DNA from: an uncultured Caryophanales bacterium
GTDB taxonomy: Bacteria > Bacillota_I > Bacilli_A > RF39 > UBA660
Length of the DNA stretch: 18,701 nucleotides
Direction: 5' to 3'
Assembly (NCBI GenBank): GCA_947303225.1
Contig: CAMYXG010000009.1
Coordinates: 1 to 18,701 of the forward strand
The notes below the pieces were generated by a model. It made no database searches, was not told where the DNA came from, and saw nothing but the letters and a program-made list of their open reading frames with translations. Position numbers and translations under genes: made by a program. Each line of letters opens with the position of its first letter. The first letter of the stretch is position 1. This document shows positions 1-8,586 of this stretch, one piece after another.

Positions 1-508
1 CTTTTTCATAAGATAGTATTCCATTAATAATTGCATTTTTTCCAATTTCAATCTTTTCTGCTGCTATATGAACATCACCATCAATTTTCGAATTAATGGT
101 TACACTTTCTCCTCCTACATACACATTTCTATTGATATTAGAATCGATTCGAATCGTTTCTCCTGCAACATATAGGTCTCTAATATTAGATTGTTTAATT
201 GTTATAAAAGATCCTGCTATAAAAGCATCTTTTGTGGTAATTGTATCTACATTAATGACATTTCCTGCTGCAAAAAGGATATCTTGCGTACTTGATAATT
301 TTAGATTATTTCCTGCTATAAAACTAGCTCCATCGATTTCTGATTCCAGTTCTACATTATTTCCTGCAAAAAAACTTGTAGATTCTATTCTCTCCTTTAA
401 ACTTAAATTATCTCCCGCTTGAAAGTTTGAAATTGGTTTGGCATAAACCGGTAGCATTACCAATCCTATTATTATGAATAATAATATTCCTTTTATTCTC
501 TTTTTCAT
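1..508 (-). CDS. Exported bactofilin-like beta-solenoid protein (3' part outside the window)
   Basis: The reading frame starts at ATG 508-506 after AGGAG and stays open to the window edge (about 169 codons; the C-terminus is missing). It opens with a Lys/Arg-rich stretch and a hydrophobic segment ending near a V-Y-A motif, a credible signal peptide. The remainder is a run of short repeats of the type FxAGNNxxL, FIAGNNLKL, FAAGNVINV, YVAGETIRI, YVGGESVTI. This periodic Gly-Gly/Ala-Gly pattern is typical of polymer-forming cytoskeletal (bactofilin-like) right-handed beta-helices, here in an exported version. Such proteins are thought to act as scaffolds at the envelope; the specific role is unknown. 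It has its own promoter just downstream of the terminator of the neighbouring surface-protein gene. Family assignment rests on the repeat pattern only. Confidence 0.75.
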   Translation of the reverse strand, partial: MKKRIKGILLFIIIGLVMLPVYAKPISNFQAGDNLSLKERIESTSFFAGNNVELESEIDGASFIAGNNLKLSSTQDILFAAGNVINVDTITTKDAFIAGSFITIKQSNIRDLYVAGETIRIDSNINRNVYVGGESVTINSKIDGDVHIAAEKIEIGKNAIINGILSYEK

Positions 509-531
509 TTTCCTACACTCCTTCTATTTTC

Positions 532-560
532 ATTATAGCAAGAAAAAAAGAATATGACTA
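532..560 (-). promoter_or_regulatory. Sigma-A-type promoter of the beta-solenoid gene
   Basis: TATAAT (-10) lies at 532-537 and TAGTCA (4/6 match to TTGACA) at 555-560, with 17 bp between them. The predicted start gives a leader of about 17 nt containing only the ribosome site. The -35 sits inside the loop of the preceding terminator hairpin. Confidence 0.6.
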
Positions 561-567
561 TTCTTTT
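541..567 (-). terminator. Intrinsic terminator after the DUF6273-like surface protein gene
   Basis: Read leftward, a 9-bp AT stem (AAAAGAATA with TATTCTTTT) closes a GTCA loop and runs into a T-rich tail. It lies about 10 bases after the stop codon at 578-580. The stem has little GC, so strength is uncertain. Confidence 0.5.
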
Positions 568-577
568 CTTATTTTTT

Positions 578-1882
578 TTATCCCAATCGGAAAGCAGGCG
601 ATACACCATATGCATAATTTGAATCATAATTGTCATTCCAGTTACCATAAGAATTAACAATTCTGAATTTTGTTGTACCATTAAAGTATGCAGAACGTAG
701 CCACCAATAATAATCCGTATTGTCTAGTTTCTTAATAGCACCTGAATAATTAGAACTTGTTACTCCTATCTTCTTATAATAATCTAATTGTCTTGTATTA
801 TCATAAGAAGTGTCATAGTAATTAATTCCACTGTTTATATTGCCATCAATATCTTCCCAAACTTCGTGTGCTGATAGCAAATATATTTTATCAGATGTTA
901 CGAAATTATTCTCTCCTTCTGTTGTACCATGTCCTGATACTACGGTTGTATCTACTATGGCATTTTTTAATACTTCTGGCAAAGCATTGTAGATGTTACT
1001 GTTGACATAAGTTCTCATTGAACTTGCTGACCATCCATTTACATTAGTGGTGCTTGAATTCATTTGTTTTATTGTAATTATATCGGTAAATTCTAAGACA
1101 AATCCACAAGCTGTTTGTGAAAATCCAGTAGTAGAGCATTCATCAGGAGTTGTTGTATTGGCAATTCTTAATGTATGTGTTCCTAATGATCCCATATCTA
1201 CTTCTTTTGTTGAACCAGCGGTCCAATTTGATGGTATTTTTCCTGATTTAATTTTAGAAACTATACCGTCCCATGTTGAGTCTTGAAAATCTGGAACTGG
1301 TTTTTCTATAGCGTTATTATCTGCTTGAACATAGGTTACATTAAATTTAAACATAAACGTATCCGTAGTAGTTGGTAGTTGACTCGCTTCTATATCTCTT
1401 TTAAATTCTACTCTTACTTTTACCTTTTCTGTTGCTCCTGCATCCAATTTATGATTACTTGCTATAGGAATACCATCATCATATGATACAGAATAATTTA
1501 GATAGTCTGGAATAGTTTTTTCTGTTGTTTCATCGTCCTCATATGCTTTATTTGAAAATGACTCTATCATGGCATCAATAGATCCTTCATTTACGGCATC
1601 TACTGTAAATTCATAGAAGTCTCCTGGAGTAGATAAAGTGATACTATATTCTACTTCAGTGTTACCTGTTTTGATTGCAGCAGGTGTTGTGACTTTGGCA
1701 CCTGTTACACTACCATTTGTAACAACTAGATTACTCCAATGAATATTCCAAGATGCACTTGGTAGTTCTGCTGTTCCTGAAATATTTAAACTACTAGATA
1801 AAAATGCATATCCAATTGTTATACCTAATAATATAATACCTAAAATCACTATCATATTTTGTTTTTTTCGATTTCTATTCAT
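578..1882 (-). CDS. Membrane-anchored or secreted surface protein with C-terminal DUF6273-like domain
   Basis: 434 aa. A basic start (MNRNRKKQN) is followed by a hydrophobic segment at about residues 10-30, then the motif SSSLNISGTA seen at the mature N-terminus of many TasA/camelysin-like exported proteins. Residues about 35-190 look like an all-beta domain. After a linker near residues 193-210 comes a C-terminal domain of about 215 residues with the hallmarks of DUF6273: a GTHTLRIANTTTP-like strand, a Cys pair (ECSTTGFSQTAC), the core YYWWLRSAYF, and the ending GVSPAFRLG. The WWLRS...RPAF arrangement resembles the formylglycine-enzyme/C-type-lectin fold used by many adhesins and receptor-like proteins. 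Asn, Tyr and Asp are dense just before the end. The start has AGGTG upstream. It is probably a single-gene unit with its own promoter. Function unknown; surface binding is an inference. Confidence 0.75.
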   Translation of the reverse strand: MNRNRKKQNMIVILGIILLGITIGYAFLSSSLNISGTAELPSASWNIHWSNLVVTNGSVTGAKVTTPAAIKTGNTEVEYSITLSTPGDFYEFTVDAVNEGSIDAMIESFSNKAYEDDETTEKTIPDYLNYSVSYDDGIPIASNHKLDAGATEKVKVRVEFKRDIEASQLPTTTDTFMFKFNVTYVQADNNAIEKPVPDFQDSTWDGIVSKIKSGKIPSNWTAGSTKEVDMGSLGTHTLRIANTTTPDECSTTGFSQTACGFVLEFTDIITIKQMNSSTTNVNGWSASSMRTYVNSNIYNALPEVLKNAIVDTTVVSGHGTTEGENNFVTSDKIYLLSAHEVWEDIDGNINSGINYYDTSYDNTRQLDYYKKIGVTSSNYSGAIKKLDNTDYYWWLRSAYFNGTTKFRIVNSYGNWNDNYDSNYAYGVSPAFRLG

Positions 1883-1926
1883 TATTCAACACCTACAACT
1901 ATTACTCTATTTTTATTTATAATTTG

Positions 1927-1955
1927 ATATTATCATATTGATATTTTTTTTTCAA
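1927..1955 (-). promoter_or_regulatory. Probable promoter of the DUF6273-like surface protein gene
   Basis: TTGAAA at 1950-1955 and TAATAT at 1927-1932 are 17 bp apart, giving a leader of about 38 nt with AGGTG before the start. The -10 matches 4/6 and the whole region is AT-rich, so this is tentative. The 86-bp gap to polC contains no other gene. Confidence 0.45.
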
Positions 1956-1968
1956 TCATTTTTTATAC

Positions 1969-4900
1969 TTAAAATAGTGACAATTGATTAGAGTCTGGTA
2001 ATCCTTCTAGGATTCCCATTTCTTTCATTTTTTCTATTAGTGTTCCAGATACTTTGGCTCTTTTTTGGATGTCTTCAATACTGATAAATTTTCCTTTTTC
2101 TCTTTCTGAAACAATGTTTTTTGCAACGGTATCTCCAAGTCCATCAATAGCACTGAATGGTGGATAAATCTCTGTATCACTCTTTACGGTCCATACTGTT
2201 GCATCACTTTGGTACAAATCAACATTTAAGAATTTCATTCCTCTTGCAGTTGCTTCTAAGGCTACTTTTAGTGATTCTGCTTGGCCATTCTCTTTATTTG
2301 TGGCTTCATATCCTTTTTCTTGAATGTCTTCTATTCTTTCTTTGATAGAAGAATATCCTTTAATCATACTTTCTACATCCACATCTGTTGCTTTTGATGA
2401 GTACCATGATGCATAAAAGTATACTGGCATATGTACTTTATACCATGCAATTCGAAATGCACTTATAACGTATGCAGCCGCATGTGCTTTTGGGAACATG
2501 TATTTTATTTTTTGACAAGATCCAATAAACCATTCTGGAATATTTGCTTCTTGCATTGTTTTTACATGTTCTTTCCAAGCATCTGGTTCTTTTGATGCTC
2601 TTCCTTTTCTGACAAACTCCATTATTTTAAATGCTTTAATTGGTTTCACTCCATGATACATCAAATAGACCATGATATCATCACGACATCCTATGGTTTC
2701 TTTAAATGGAACAATGTTATTGGCAATTAGTTCTTGAGCATTTCCTAACCATACATCGGTACCATGAGAAAGTCCTGATATTTTTATTAATTCACCAAAT
2801 GTTGTAGGACGTGTATCTTCTACTAGTTTTATGGTAAATGGAGTTCCAAATTCAGGAATACCTAGTGTTCCAGTATTACACATAATTTGTTCTTTTGTTA
2901 CTCCTAAGGCTTCCGTTGAAGTAAAAATACTCATAGTTTCTTTGTCATCTAATGGAACTTTTAAGATATCTGTTCCTGATTGATTTTGAATTAATCTTAA
3001 TTGAGTTGGATCACTATGCCCTAAAATATCCAATTTTAGTAAACATTGGTCAATTGAATGGTAGTCAAAGTGAGTGGTTCTCCATTCTGCTGTTGCATCT
3101 TCTGCAGGATATTGAAATGGGGTAAAATCTGATACTTCCATATAATCTGGAATAACTACAATTCCTCCTGGATGTTGTCCTGTAGTTCTTTTTACTCCAG
3201 TACATCCCATTGCTAGTCTTTCTACTTCTGCTTTTCTCATGTATCCTAATTCTTTCTCTTCACAATATCCTTTTACAAATCCAAAAGCAGTTTTATCTGC
3301 TACTGTTCCAATTGTTCCAGCACGATAAACATTGTCTTCCCCAAATAATACTTTTGTATAAGCATGTGCGCTTGCTTGATTTAAATCTGAAAAGTTTAAA
3401 TCAATATCGGGTACTTTATCTGCATTGAATCCTAAGAAAGTAGCGAATGGCATGTCTTGTCCATCTTTTATCATAGGAATATGACAAGTAGGACATTCTT
3501 TATTCGGTAAGTCAAATCCAGATGAATAATCTGCTCCGTATGGATTTCCTTCTTCATCTTCAAAAATACTTAATTTACACTTTTCACAACGATAGTGAGC
3601 TGATAGTGGATTTACTTCAGTAATACCCATCATCGTTGCGACAAAGCTTGAGCCAACAGAGCCACGAGATCCAACTAAATATCCTTCATCATTTGAATGT
3701 TTAACAAGTCTTTGAGAAATTAAGTAAATTGGATCAAATCCCCCTCCTATAACTCCACCTAGTGCTTCTTTTGTTGCTTTTTCTAAAGCTTCTTTTTCAT
3801 ACCTTTCTTCCCTATTTCTTTGTAAGTATTCTCCTACAAAAGAAAATACTTTATCTTTTCCTTGTAATAATAAATCATGTAATTGTTTATGAGATTTTTT
3901 ATTCATTTCTTCTTCAGATAATTTTTCTTTTTCTAAATCTTCTTTGATAATTCTAAAAACAATATCTCCATATAATTCTGTTGCAATTCGCTCTTCAATG
4001 GAATATGGAAGTGGATCTCCATACCAGTCAGCTGCTTTTGTATAAACTAAATCGGTTACTACTACTGGACAGTCTAGATAAGTTTCTCCATCATCACTTT
4101 TTACTCTTGGAGAGAATGGAATTCCTCCTGTATCAATAATAACTTCAACTATATCACACATATCTGCTATTTTATTGGTATTTTCTACCACTATTCTGTA
4201 TGCTTCTTCTGCTCCTAAAAAGTCAAAGTCTTTTAACATTTCATCTGTTGTTCTAAAGTGATTGGATGGAATTTCCTTGATATTTCCACGTGCTAGAGGA
4301 TGTCTTCCTCCACCTGGAACTTTTTGATTAACAATAATTTCTCTATAGATTTTATCTTCTCTTTTAATGTGATGAACATCTCCTGTTGCAACCATAATTT
4401 TTCCTGCTTCTTCTGTTATTCTTACTATTTTTTCAATATTAGCAGCTACTTCTACTTTTGTTCCAAAGTCTCCTGTTTGAATTAAATGATCATAACACTC
4501 AATTGGTTGTACTTCTACATAATCATAAAAACGAATAATATTGGATAGCTCATCATCGCTTTTTGACTTTGCTTCCATGAACACTTCACTTTCGTAGCAC
4601 CCACTACCTATTAGTAATCCTTCTCTATGTTTTTCTATTTCACTTCTTAAGATTCTTGGCGTTTTATATAGATATGTTGTATTGGCTAGTGAGACTAATT
4701 TAAATAAATTCTTTAATCCTGTTTTATTTTTTACTAAAAGATTTACGTGATGTGCTCTACCATATTTATGAATTTCATCTCGACTTACTAGCTTGTCTAA
4801 TTCATTCATATTTTCAATATTACGATTGGATAGTTTCTTTAACATTTTATGGAATACTAGGGCTGTTCCTTCAGCATCATAGTCTCCTCTATGATGGGAA

Positions 4901-6588
4901 GATTCATCCCAAGGTACTTCATATCTTTTTACTAATGCTGATAGAGAATGTCTTGCATAAGTATTATCTAGAGTTCTTGATAATTCTAATGTATCAATTA
5001 TTGGGTTTTCAAATGTTCCTAGATTATATTTTTTATAGGCCATTTCTAGGAATGAAACATCAAACTTAGCATTGTGAGCAACCATTGGGCAATCTCCAAA
5101 CCATTCAATGAATCTTTTTACAGCGTTCTCTTCATTATCTTTTCCCTCTAACATACTATTTGTTATATTTGTCACATCCGTAATTTTTTGAGGTAATGGT
5201 CTTCCTGGATTGATCAATTCATCATATTTTTCAATAATTATTCCGTCTTTTATTTTGACAGCTCCAATTTCAATAATTGAATCTACTCCACCGGCATTGA
5301 ATCCAGTTGTTTCAAAGTCAAATACTACATAAGTTTGTTCTAGCATATTTTTATTATTTGGACGTAATACAATATTTACAGAGTCATCAATCATTGTAAG
5401 TTCTGCTCCATAAATTGCTTTGAATGGTTCTGTTCCTTCTTCTCTATTTTTATTGTACTTCGTCACCATACTAAAGACATGAGGAAAACCTTGCACTCCA
5501 TTATGATCTGTTATTGCTACTGCATTCATACCAAAGTTCATAGCTGTTTTTACTAAATCTGTCTCATCTGCTACTCCATCCATTTGACTCATTTTACTAT
5601 GTGCATGTAATTCTATTCTTTTTACTTCTGCTGTGTCTTCTATTGTTTCTTCTTGCTTATCAATTTTAATGATATCTCTAGCATTTAATACTAATTCTCC
5701 TGCAAACTGATCATTTTTTGTATATCCTCTTATTTTATACCAATTACCTGATTTAAATTCTTTGCATAATCTACTGTATTCATCATCTTCTCTTACAAAC
5801 ACTTTACAATAGATACTATCTGAAAAATCTGTTACTTTTAATGTAATGATTTTAAAATCTGTTTTGTTAGACTCAAATAATTCTACACCAAAAACTTTCG
5901 CTTCAATCACAACATTATTATCTTCTCCTAATAATGTTTTTATTTTTATTGGAGATTCTTTTATTCCTCTTCCTATAATTCCATTTGGGTCTTTTGCTTC
6001 TCTTCTATATTTTTTCTTTTCTGTTGTTGGTGTAGTTGATTCTACTTTTTCTTTTGGAGAAGATACTGGAATATCTATATTTTCTAATTCATTCTTAATT
6101 TCTTCTAATACATTTTCTTCATGTCTAAGTATTATATCAATATTGAAGGGATATCCTAGTTTTTTATAAAAATTTTCGATTTTATCATGACACTTTTCTA
6201 ATCTTTCTTGTTCTGTCTCATTGGTTGTTACTAATACTAAAAAGTCGTTTTCTACTTTTAGACAATCTTCATAAATTTCTAATACTCTTAGTTCTTCTTT
6301 TAATTGATTTAATAAGAATGGATAATAACTTAAATAGATTTCATTATCAGGGTGATTAATTTGAAAAATAAACTCTATTTTTTTGGCATGTTCATCTAAT
6401 TCATATTTTTTTTCTTCTAATTCTTCTAATATTTCTCTTGGTAGTAATATTTCTTTTTCTATATATATTTTCCAACTATCCAATTTTTTTGTTACTTTTA
6501 TTTTGGAAAGTTTTGCGTCAGAAAAGAATTCTTTCGAATTCTCTTCCATATTTATTTTGTCTAATAATATTTTTATTTTATCTTCCAT
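1969..6588 (-). CDS. polC: DNA polymerase III alpha subunit, Gram-positive PolC type
   Basis: 1539 aa, about 100 longer than Bacillus PolC; replicative DNA polymerase with built-in proofreading. Domain order: variable N-terminal domain (1-200); OB fold (about 215-310); first part of the PHP domain with HAHSKMSQMDG (328-338) and TDHNG (360-364); DEDDh 3'-5' exonuclease with FDFETTGF (D424, E426), HNAKFD (505-510) and HHRGDYD (565-571); second part of PHP; then the polymerase core. The core shows GSRGSVGSS (973-981), a four-Cys zinc motif (C1001, C1004, C1032, C1035), the catalytic pair in PDIDLNF (D1061, D1063), GQHPGG near 1137, and a C-terminal helix-hairpin-helix segment (about 1479-1493). 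All key residues are present. The start is preceded by AAGGGGG. The 269-aa gene ends 20 bp upstream, so the two are probably co-transcribed. Confidence 0.98.
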   Translation of the reverse strand: MEDKIKILLDKINMEENSKEFFSDAKLSKIKVTKKLDSWKIYIEKEILLPREILEELEEKKYELDEHAKKIEFIFQINHPDNEIYLSYYPFLLNQLKEELRVLEIYEDCLKVENDFLVLVTTNETEQERLEKCHDKIENFYKKLGYPFNIDIILRHEENVLEEIKNELENIDIPVSSPKEKVESTTPTTEKKKYRREAKDPNGIIGRGIKESPIKIKTLLGEDNNVVIEAKVFGVELFESNKTDFKIITLKVTDFSDSIYCKVFVREDDEYSRLCKEFKSGNWYKIRGYTKNDQFAGELVLNARDIIKIDKQEETIEDTAEVKRIELHAHSKMSQMDGVADETDLVKTAMNFGMNAVAITDHNGVQGFPHVFSMVTKYNKNREEGTEPFKAIYGAELTMIDDSVNIVLRPNNKNMLEQTYVVFDFETTGFNAGGVDSIIEIGAVKIKDGIIIEKYDELINPGRPLPQKITDVTNITNSMLEGKDNEENAVKRFIEWFGDCPMVAHNAKFDVSFLEMAYKKYNLGTFENPIIDTLELSRTLDNTYARHSLSALVKRYEVPWDESSHHRGDYDAEGTALVFHKMLKKLSNRNIENMNELDKLVSRDEIHKYGRAHHVNLLVKNKTGLKNLFKLVSLANTTYLYKTPRILRSEIEKHREGLLIGSGCYESEVFMEAKSKSDDELSNIIRFYDYVEVQPIECYDHLIQTGDFGTKVEVAANIEKIVRITEEAGKIMVATGDVHHIKREDKIYREIIVNQKVPGGGRHPLARGNIKEIPSNHFRTTDEMLKDFDFLGAEEAYRIVVENTNKIADMCDIVEVIIDTGGIPFSPRVKSDDGETYLDCPVVVTDLVYTKAADWYGDPLPYSIEERIATELYGDIVFRIIKEDLEKEKLSEEEMNKKSHKQLHDLLLQGKDKVFSFVGEYLQRNREERYEKEALEKATKEALGGVIGGGFDPIYLISQRLVKHSNDEGYLVGSRGSVGSSFVATMMGITEVNPLSAHYRCEKCKLSIFEDEEGNPYGADYSSGFDLPNKECPTCHIPMIKDGQDMPFATFLGFNADKVPDIDLNFSDLNQASAHAYTKVLFGEDNVYRAGTIGTVADKTAFGFVKGYCEEKELGYMRKAEVERLAMGCTGVKRTTGQHPGGIVVIPDYMEVSDFTPFQYPAEDATAEWRTTHFDYHSIDQCLLKLDILGHSDPTQLRLIQNQSGTDILKVPLDDKETMSIFTSTEALGVTKEQIMCNTGTLGIPEFGTPFTIKLVEDTRPTTFGELIKISGLSHGTDVWLGNAQELIANNIVPFKETIGCRDDIMVYLMYHGVKPIKAFKIMEFVRKGRASKEPDAWKEHVKTMQEANIPEWFIGSCQKIKYMFPKAHAAAYVISAFRIAWYKVHMPVYFYASWYSSKATDVDVESMIKGYSSIKERIEDIQEKGYEATNKENGQAESLKVALEATARGMKFLNVDLYQSDATVWTVKSDTEIYPPFSAIDGLGDTVAKNIVSEREKGKFISIEDIQKRAKVSGTLIEKMKEMGILEGLPDSNQLSLF

Positions 6589-6608
6589 TTTATCCCCCTT
6601 ACTATTAT

Positions 6609-7418
6609 TTATTTTTCACGCACAATATATCTTTGATTTCTAATACAAAAATCAATAAATTCTTCTATATTCATCTTTTTTAATTCTTTTTCATATGCAT
6701 ATTTTCTCTCATCAAAGACAATTTTGTCACGCATCATATACGTTGAAAACTCTTCTTTTGGTATTCCTAAGTACATTAACCAATATGGATACAACCATCT
6801 TTTTAATGATAGTAGAGATGGACTTCCACTTTGGTAGCAACTTCTATTTGTTATTCTTGTTGCATATTCATTGTACACAGCTAACTCTAGAATTGCTTTT
6901 TTAAATTTTTCTTCTTCTTCAGAATATTTTTTTACATTATCATTAATGATTTTCATATTCATACTAAATAGTATTTTTAATGGCTCTTTTTTATCAATTT
7001 CTCTTCCGATAATAAGACGATTTTTATATGGTATATCTATAATGTTAAGTTCTTTATTCACAACAAAGAATGTATAATCTTTTGTTTTCAGACGAATCAT
7101 TTCTTTATATAAAAAGTCAGTTTCTTTCATATGTTTATCCCATATTCTCATAATTTCAATTCGATATTTTTCTGTCTGTTTTTTGATTTTTTCATACTCT
7201 TTTTTTGCTAAAACAATGTTGTAGATAGTATCATCATTTGGAATAAAATTTTTATAATCTTTCATAATAGATTCTTTGTCTTTAAAAATAGCATTGTACT
7301 CTACTTTATATGTTTCCCATAGTTTTTGCTTTAATTTATAGATTGTCTCTGAAATGGATGCTTGAAATAATAAGTTCCATATTAATACATAGTCATTTAC
7401 AATAAAGGTTGCTTTCAT
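6609..7418 (-). CDS. Unrecognised 269-aa protein encoded directly upstream of polC
   Basis: I do not recognise this family. The protein starts MKATFIVNDYVLIWNLLFQASISE, has a charged, probably helical centre rich in Lys/Glu (residues about 25-110), a beta-like stretch (FFVVNKELNIIDIPYKNRL), and a C-terminal part with aromatic clusters such as LKRWLYPYWLMYLG. There is no signal peptide, clear membrane segment or nucleotide-binding motif, so it is probably cytosolic. The ribosome site is weak (GGTGGTG). It lies downstream of a terminator and a TATGAT -10 candidate, and its stop is only 20 bp before polC, so it likely heads the polC transcription unit. That position hints at a link to replication or its regulation, but this is guilt by association only. 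Confidence 0.75.
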   Translation of the reverse strand: MKATFIVNDYVLIWNLLFQASISETIYKLKQKLWETYKVEYNAIFKDKESIMKDYKNFIPNDDTIYNIVLAKKEYEKIKKQTEKYRIEIMRIWDKHMKETDFLYKEMIRLKTKDYTFFVVNKELNIIDIPYKNRLIIGREIDKKEPLKILFSMNMKIINDNVKKYSEEEEKFKKAILELAVYNEYATRITNRSCYQSGSPSLLSLKRWLYPYWLMYLGIPKEEFSTYMMRDKIVFDERKYAYEKELKKMNIEEFIDFCIRNQRYIVREK

Positions 7419-7443
7419 TTTCTATTTTCACCACCATAAGTCT

Positions 7444-7449
7444 ATCATA
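7444..7449 (-). promoter_or_regulatory. Candidate -10 element for the 269-aa gene/polC unit
   Basis: TATGAT (5/6) sits just downstream of the terminator of the preceding gene and 26 bp before the ATG at 7418. The best -35 at a 17-bp spacing is TTCAAC (3/6), which overlaps the terminator hairpin. Weak. Confidence 0.35.
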
Positions 7450-7451
7450 TC

Positions 7452-7490
7452 AAAAAAAAGGAAAAAGTTGAATAGGAACTTTAACCTTTT
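7452..7490 (-). terminator. Intrinsic terminator of the tail-anchored protein gene
   Basis: Read leftward: AAAAGG, a TT bulge, AAAGTT, a 7-nt loop, AAAGTT's complement AACTTT, TT, then CCTTTT running into a T tract. The outer stem includes two bases of the gene's stop codon (7489-7491). Confidence 0.7.
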
Positions 7491-8424
7491 ATTTCATTCT
7501 TTGATATATGAAGAAAGCAGCTGTAGCGATAATAGCAAGTATCAATAAAAATATGATTATTTTTACAATGAGTGGAATAGATTTTTCTTTTCCATCTCCA
7601 AAGTCAAAATCTTTATCTGACAAGTCCATACTTCTGGTATAAAAATCATTATCTTTTTCTGGTAGTTTATCAATTGGATCTTCTTTTCTTTGTTCTATTT
7701 CTTTTATTTGTTCTTGATTTAGTGATTCTTGAGTTTCTTCTTTCTTTTCTTCTTGTATTTCTTTTGGAGGCTCTTGTTCTTCTGTTTGAACGGATTCTTT
7801 GTTTTCTTCCTTTTCTGGTTCTTTTTCTTCCATACCTTCTACTTTATCTAGGATATTGGTTGCCATTAAATCACTTAGTAAGTCTACTGTTGTTTCTTTA
7901 TCTAATTCACCTGCTAATGTTTTTGAAGCAATTGTATCGATAATCTCTCTTATTTCTTCCTCCTCTGGAGTCATTAATCGTTTTCTTTTTTCTTCTCGAT
8001 ACTTTTCTAATTCTTCTTTATTGATTCCAGAAAGAATATTATAACTATTATTTTTTAACATTCTTTTACCATCTCTAGCATCTTTTTCTTGTCTATTATT
8101 ACGAGCCTGTTCTAGAACACTATTAATATCATATATTTTATTTTCTTTTTGTTGATAAACATAATTAAAATCGTCTAATTCTTTTTTGTTTCTTGGTACT
8201 GTTTCTACATTTTGATATTTTTTCATTTGTTGATAGGCTTCTCTGGTGGTATGTTGATTATTTGTTTGATTTGTAGTACCTATCTCAAATGCATTAGCAT
8301 GAGTGACATCCGTAATATTTGTATAAATTGCATTGGTTGAAACATTTTGATACAGTTCTTTATTCTTATCTAGTCTGCTCACATGATTTTGTTCTGCTTC
8401 ACGATATCGATCCATTCTTCTCAT
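7489..8424 (-). CDS. Unrecognised 311-aa Glu/Lys-rich protein with C-terminal membrane anchor
   Basis: No family recognised. A GTG at 8433 would add three residues, but AAGGTG at 8431-8436 lies 6 nt before the ATG at 8424-8422 and overlaps the GTG, so ATG 8424 is chosen. The N-terminal 110 residues are polar and rich in Asn, Gln and Thr. A charged segment with REEKRKRLMTPEEEEI follows near 150, then a possible folded helical region (IIDTIASKTLAGELDKE), then a very acidic, disordered-looking stretch with EEQEPPKEIQEEKKEET. It ends in a single hydrophobic segment (about 288-306) and a short basic tail (YQRMK). This topology, a large soluble N-terminal part and one C-terminal membrane helix, places the bulk in the cytoplasm. 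It has its own terminator and is divergent from the ferredoxin gene. A cell-envelope or division scaffold is conceivable but unproven. Confidence 0.75.
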   Translation of the reverse strand: MRRMDRYREAEQNHVSRLDKNKELYQNVSTNAIYTNITDVTHANAFEIGTTNQTNNQHTTREAYQQMKKYQNVETVPRNKKELDDFNYVYQQKENKIYDINSVLEQARNNRQEKDARDGKRMLKNNSYNILSGINKEELEKYREEKRKRLMTPEEEEIREIIDTIASKTLAGELDKETTVDLLSDLMATNILDKVEGMEEKEPEKEENKESVQTEEQEPPKEIQEEKKEETQESLNQEQIKEIEQRKEDPIDKLPEKDNDFYTRSMDLSDKDFDFGDGKEKSIPLIVKIIIFLLILAIIATAAFFIYQRMK

Positions 8425-8445
8425 AAGCTTCACCTTCTTATCATA

Positions 8446-8454
8446 ATTTTAGCA
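8446..8454 (-). promoter_or_regulatory. Extended -10 candidate for the tail-anchored protein gene
   Basis: Read leftward the sequence is TG-C-TAAAAT, an extended -10 (TGn plus a 5/6 hexamer), 22 bp before the ATG. No convincing -35 is present at 17 bp, which is tolerable for extended -10 promoters. Confidence 0.4.
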
Positions 8455-8488
8455 TACTATTCTTGAAAACAAAAGATAAGAAACTTAG

Positions 8489-8500
8489 CTTTACGTAAAG
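8489..8500. promoter_or_regulatory. Perfect 12-bp palindrome between divergent genes
   Basis: CTTTACGTAAAG is a perfect palindrome lying between the divergent promoters of the tail-anchored protein and the ferredoxin. Its half-site CTTTAC recurs at 8535-8540, overlapping the ferredoxin -35. It could be an operator; no regulator is identified. Confidence 0.35.
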
Positions 8501-8518
8501 AAAATCATGATTAAAATC

Positions 8519-8555
8519 GGTGAAGAAAGTAATTCTTTACCTTCTTATTTTTTTT
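8519..8555 (+). terminator. Hairpin plus T-tract overlapping the ferredoxin -35 region
   Basis: GGTGAAGAA pairs with TTCTTTACC (one G-T pair) across a 5-nt loop and is followed by a T-rich run, so it has intrinsic-terminator form on the + strand. No + strand gene lies upstream, so it may instead work as an operator, or block stray transcription entering from the left. Confidence 0.4.
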
Positions 8556-8564
8556 CGATATAAT
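8536..8564 (+). promoter_or_regulatory. Ferredoxin promoter
   Basis: TTTACC at 8536-8541 (4/6) and a perfect TATAAT at 8559-8564 are separated by 17 bp. Transcription would start near 8571, just before AAAGGAAGA, giving a leader of roughly 16 nt. Confidence 0.7.
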
Positions 8565-8586
8565 ATTTTTGAAAGGAAGAGATTAT

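Noticed and set aside
1..508. Repeat pattern taken as a DNA repeat array or CRISPR
   Set aside because: The periodicity is at protein level (about 20 residues), the nucleotide sequences differ, and there are no constant repeats with spacers.
1972..6550. Several + strand frames of 60-110 codons opposite polC
   Set aside because: All are low-complexity mirror frames without ribosome sites, and the opposite strand has an unambiguous, fully conserved polC.
8569..8586. TTG start extending the ferredoxin by six codons
   Set aside because: The extension contains the ribosome-binding site used by the ATG at 8587.
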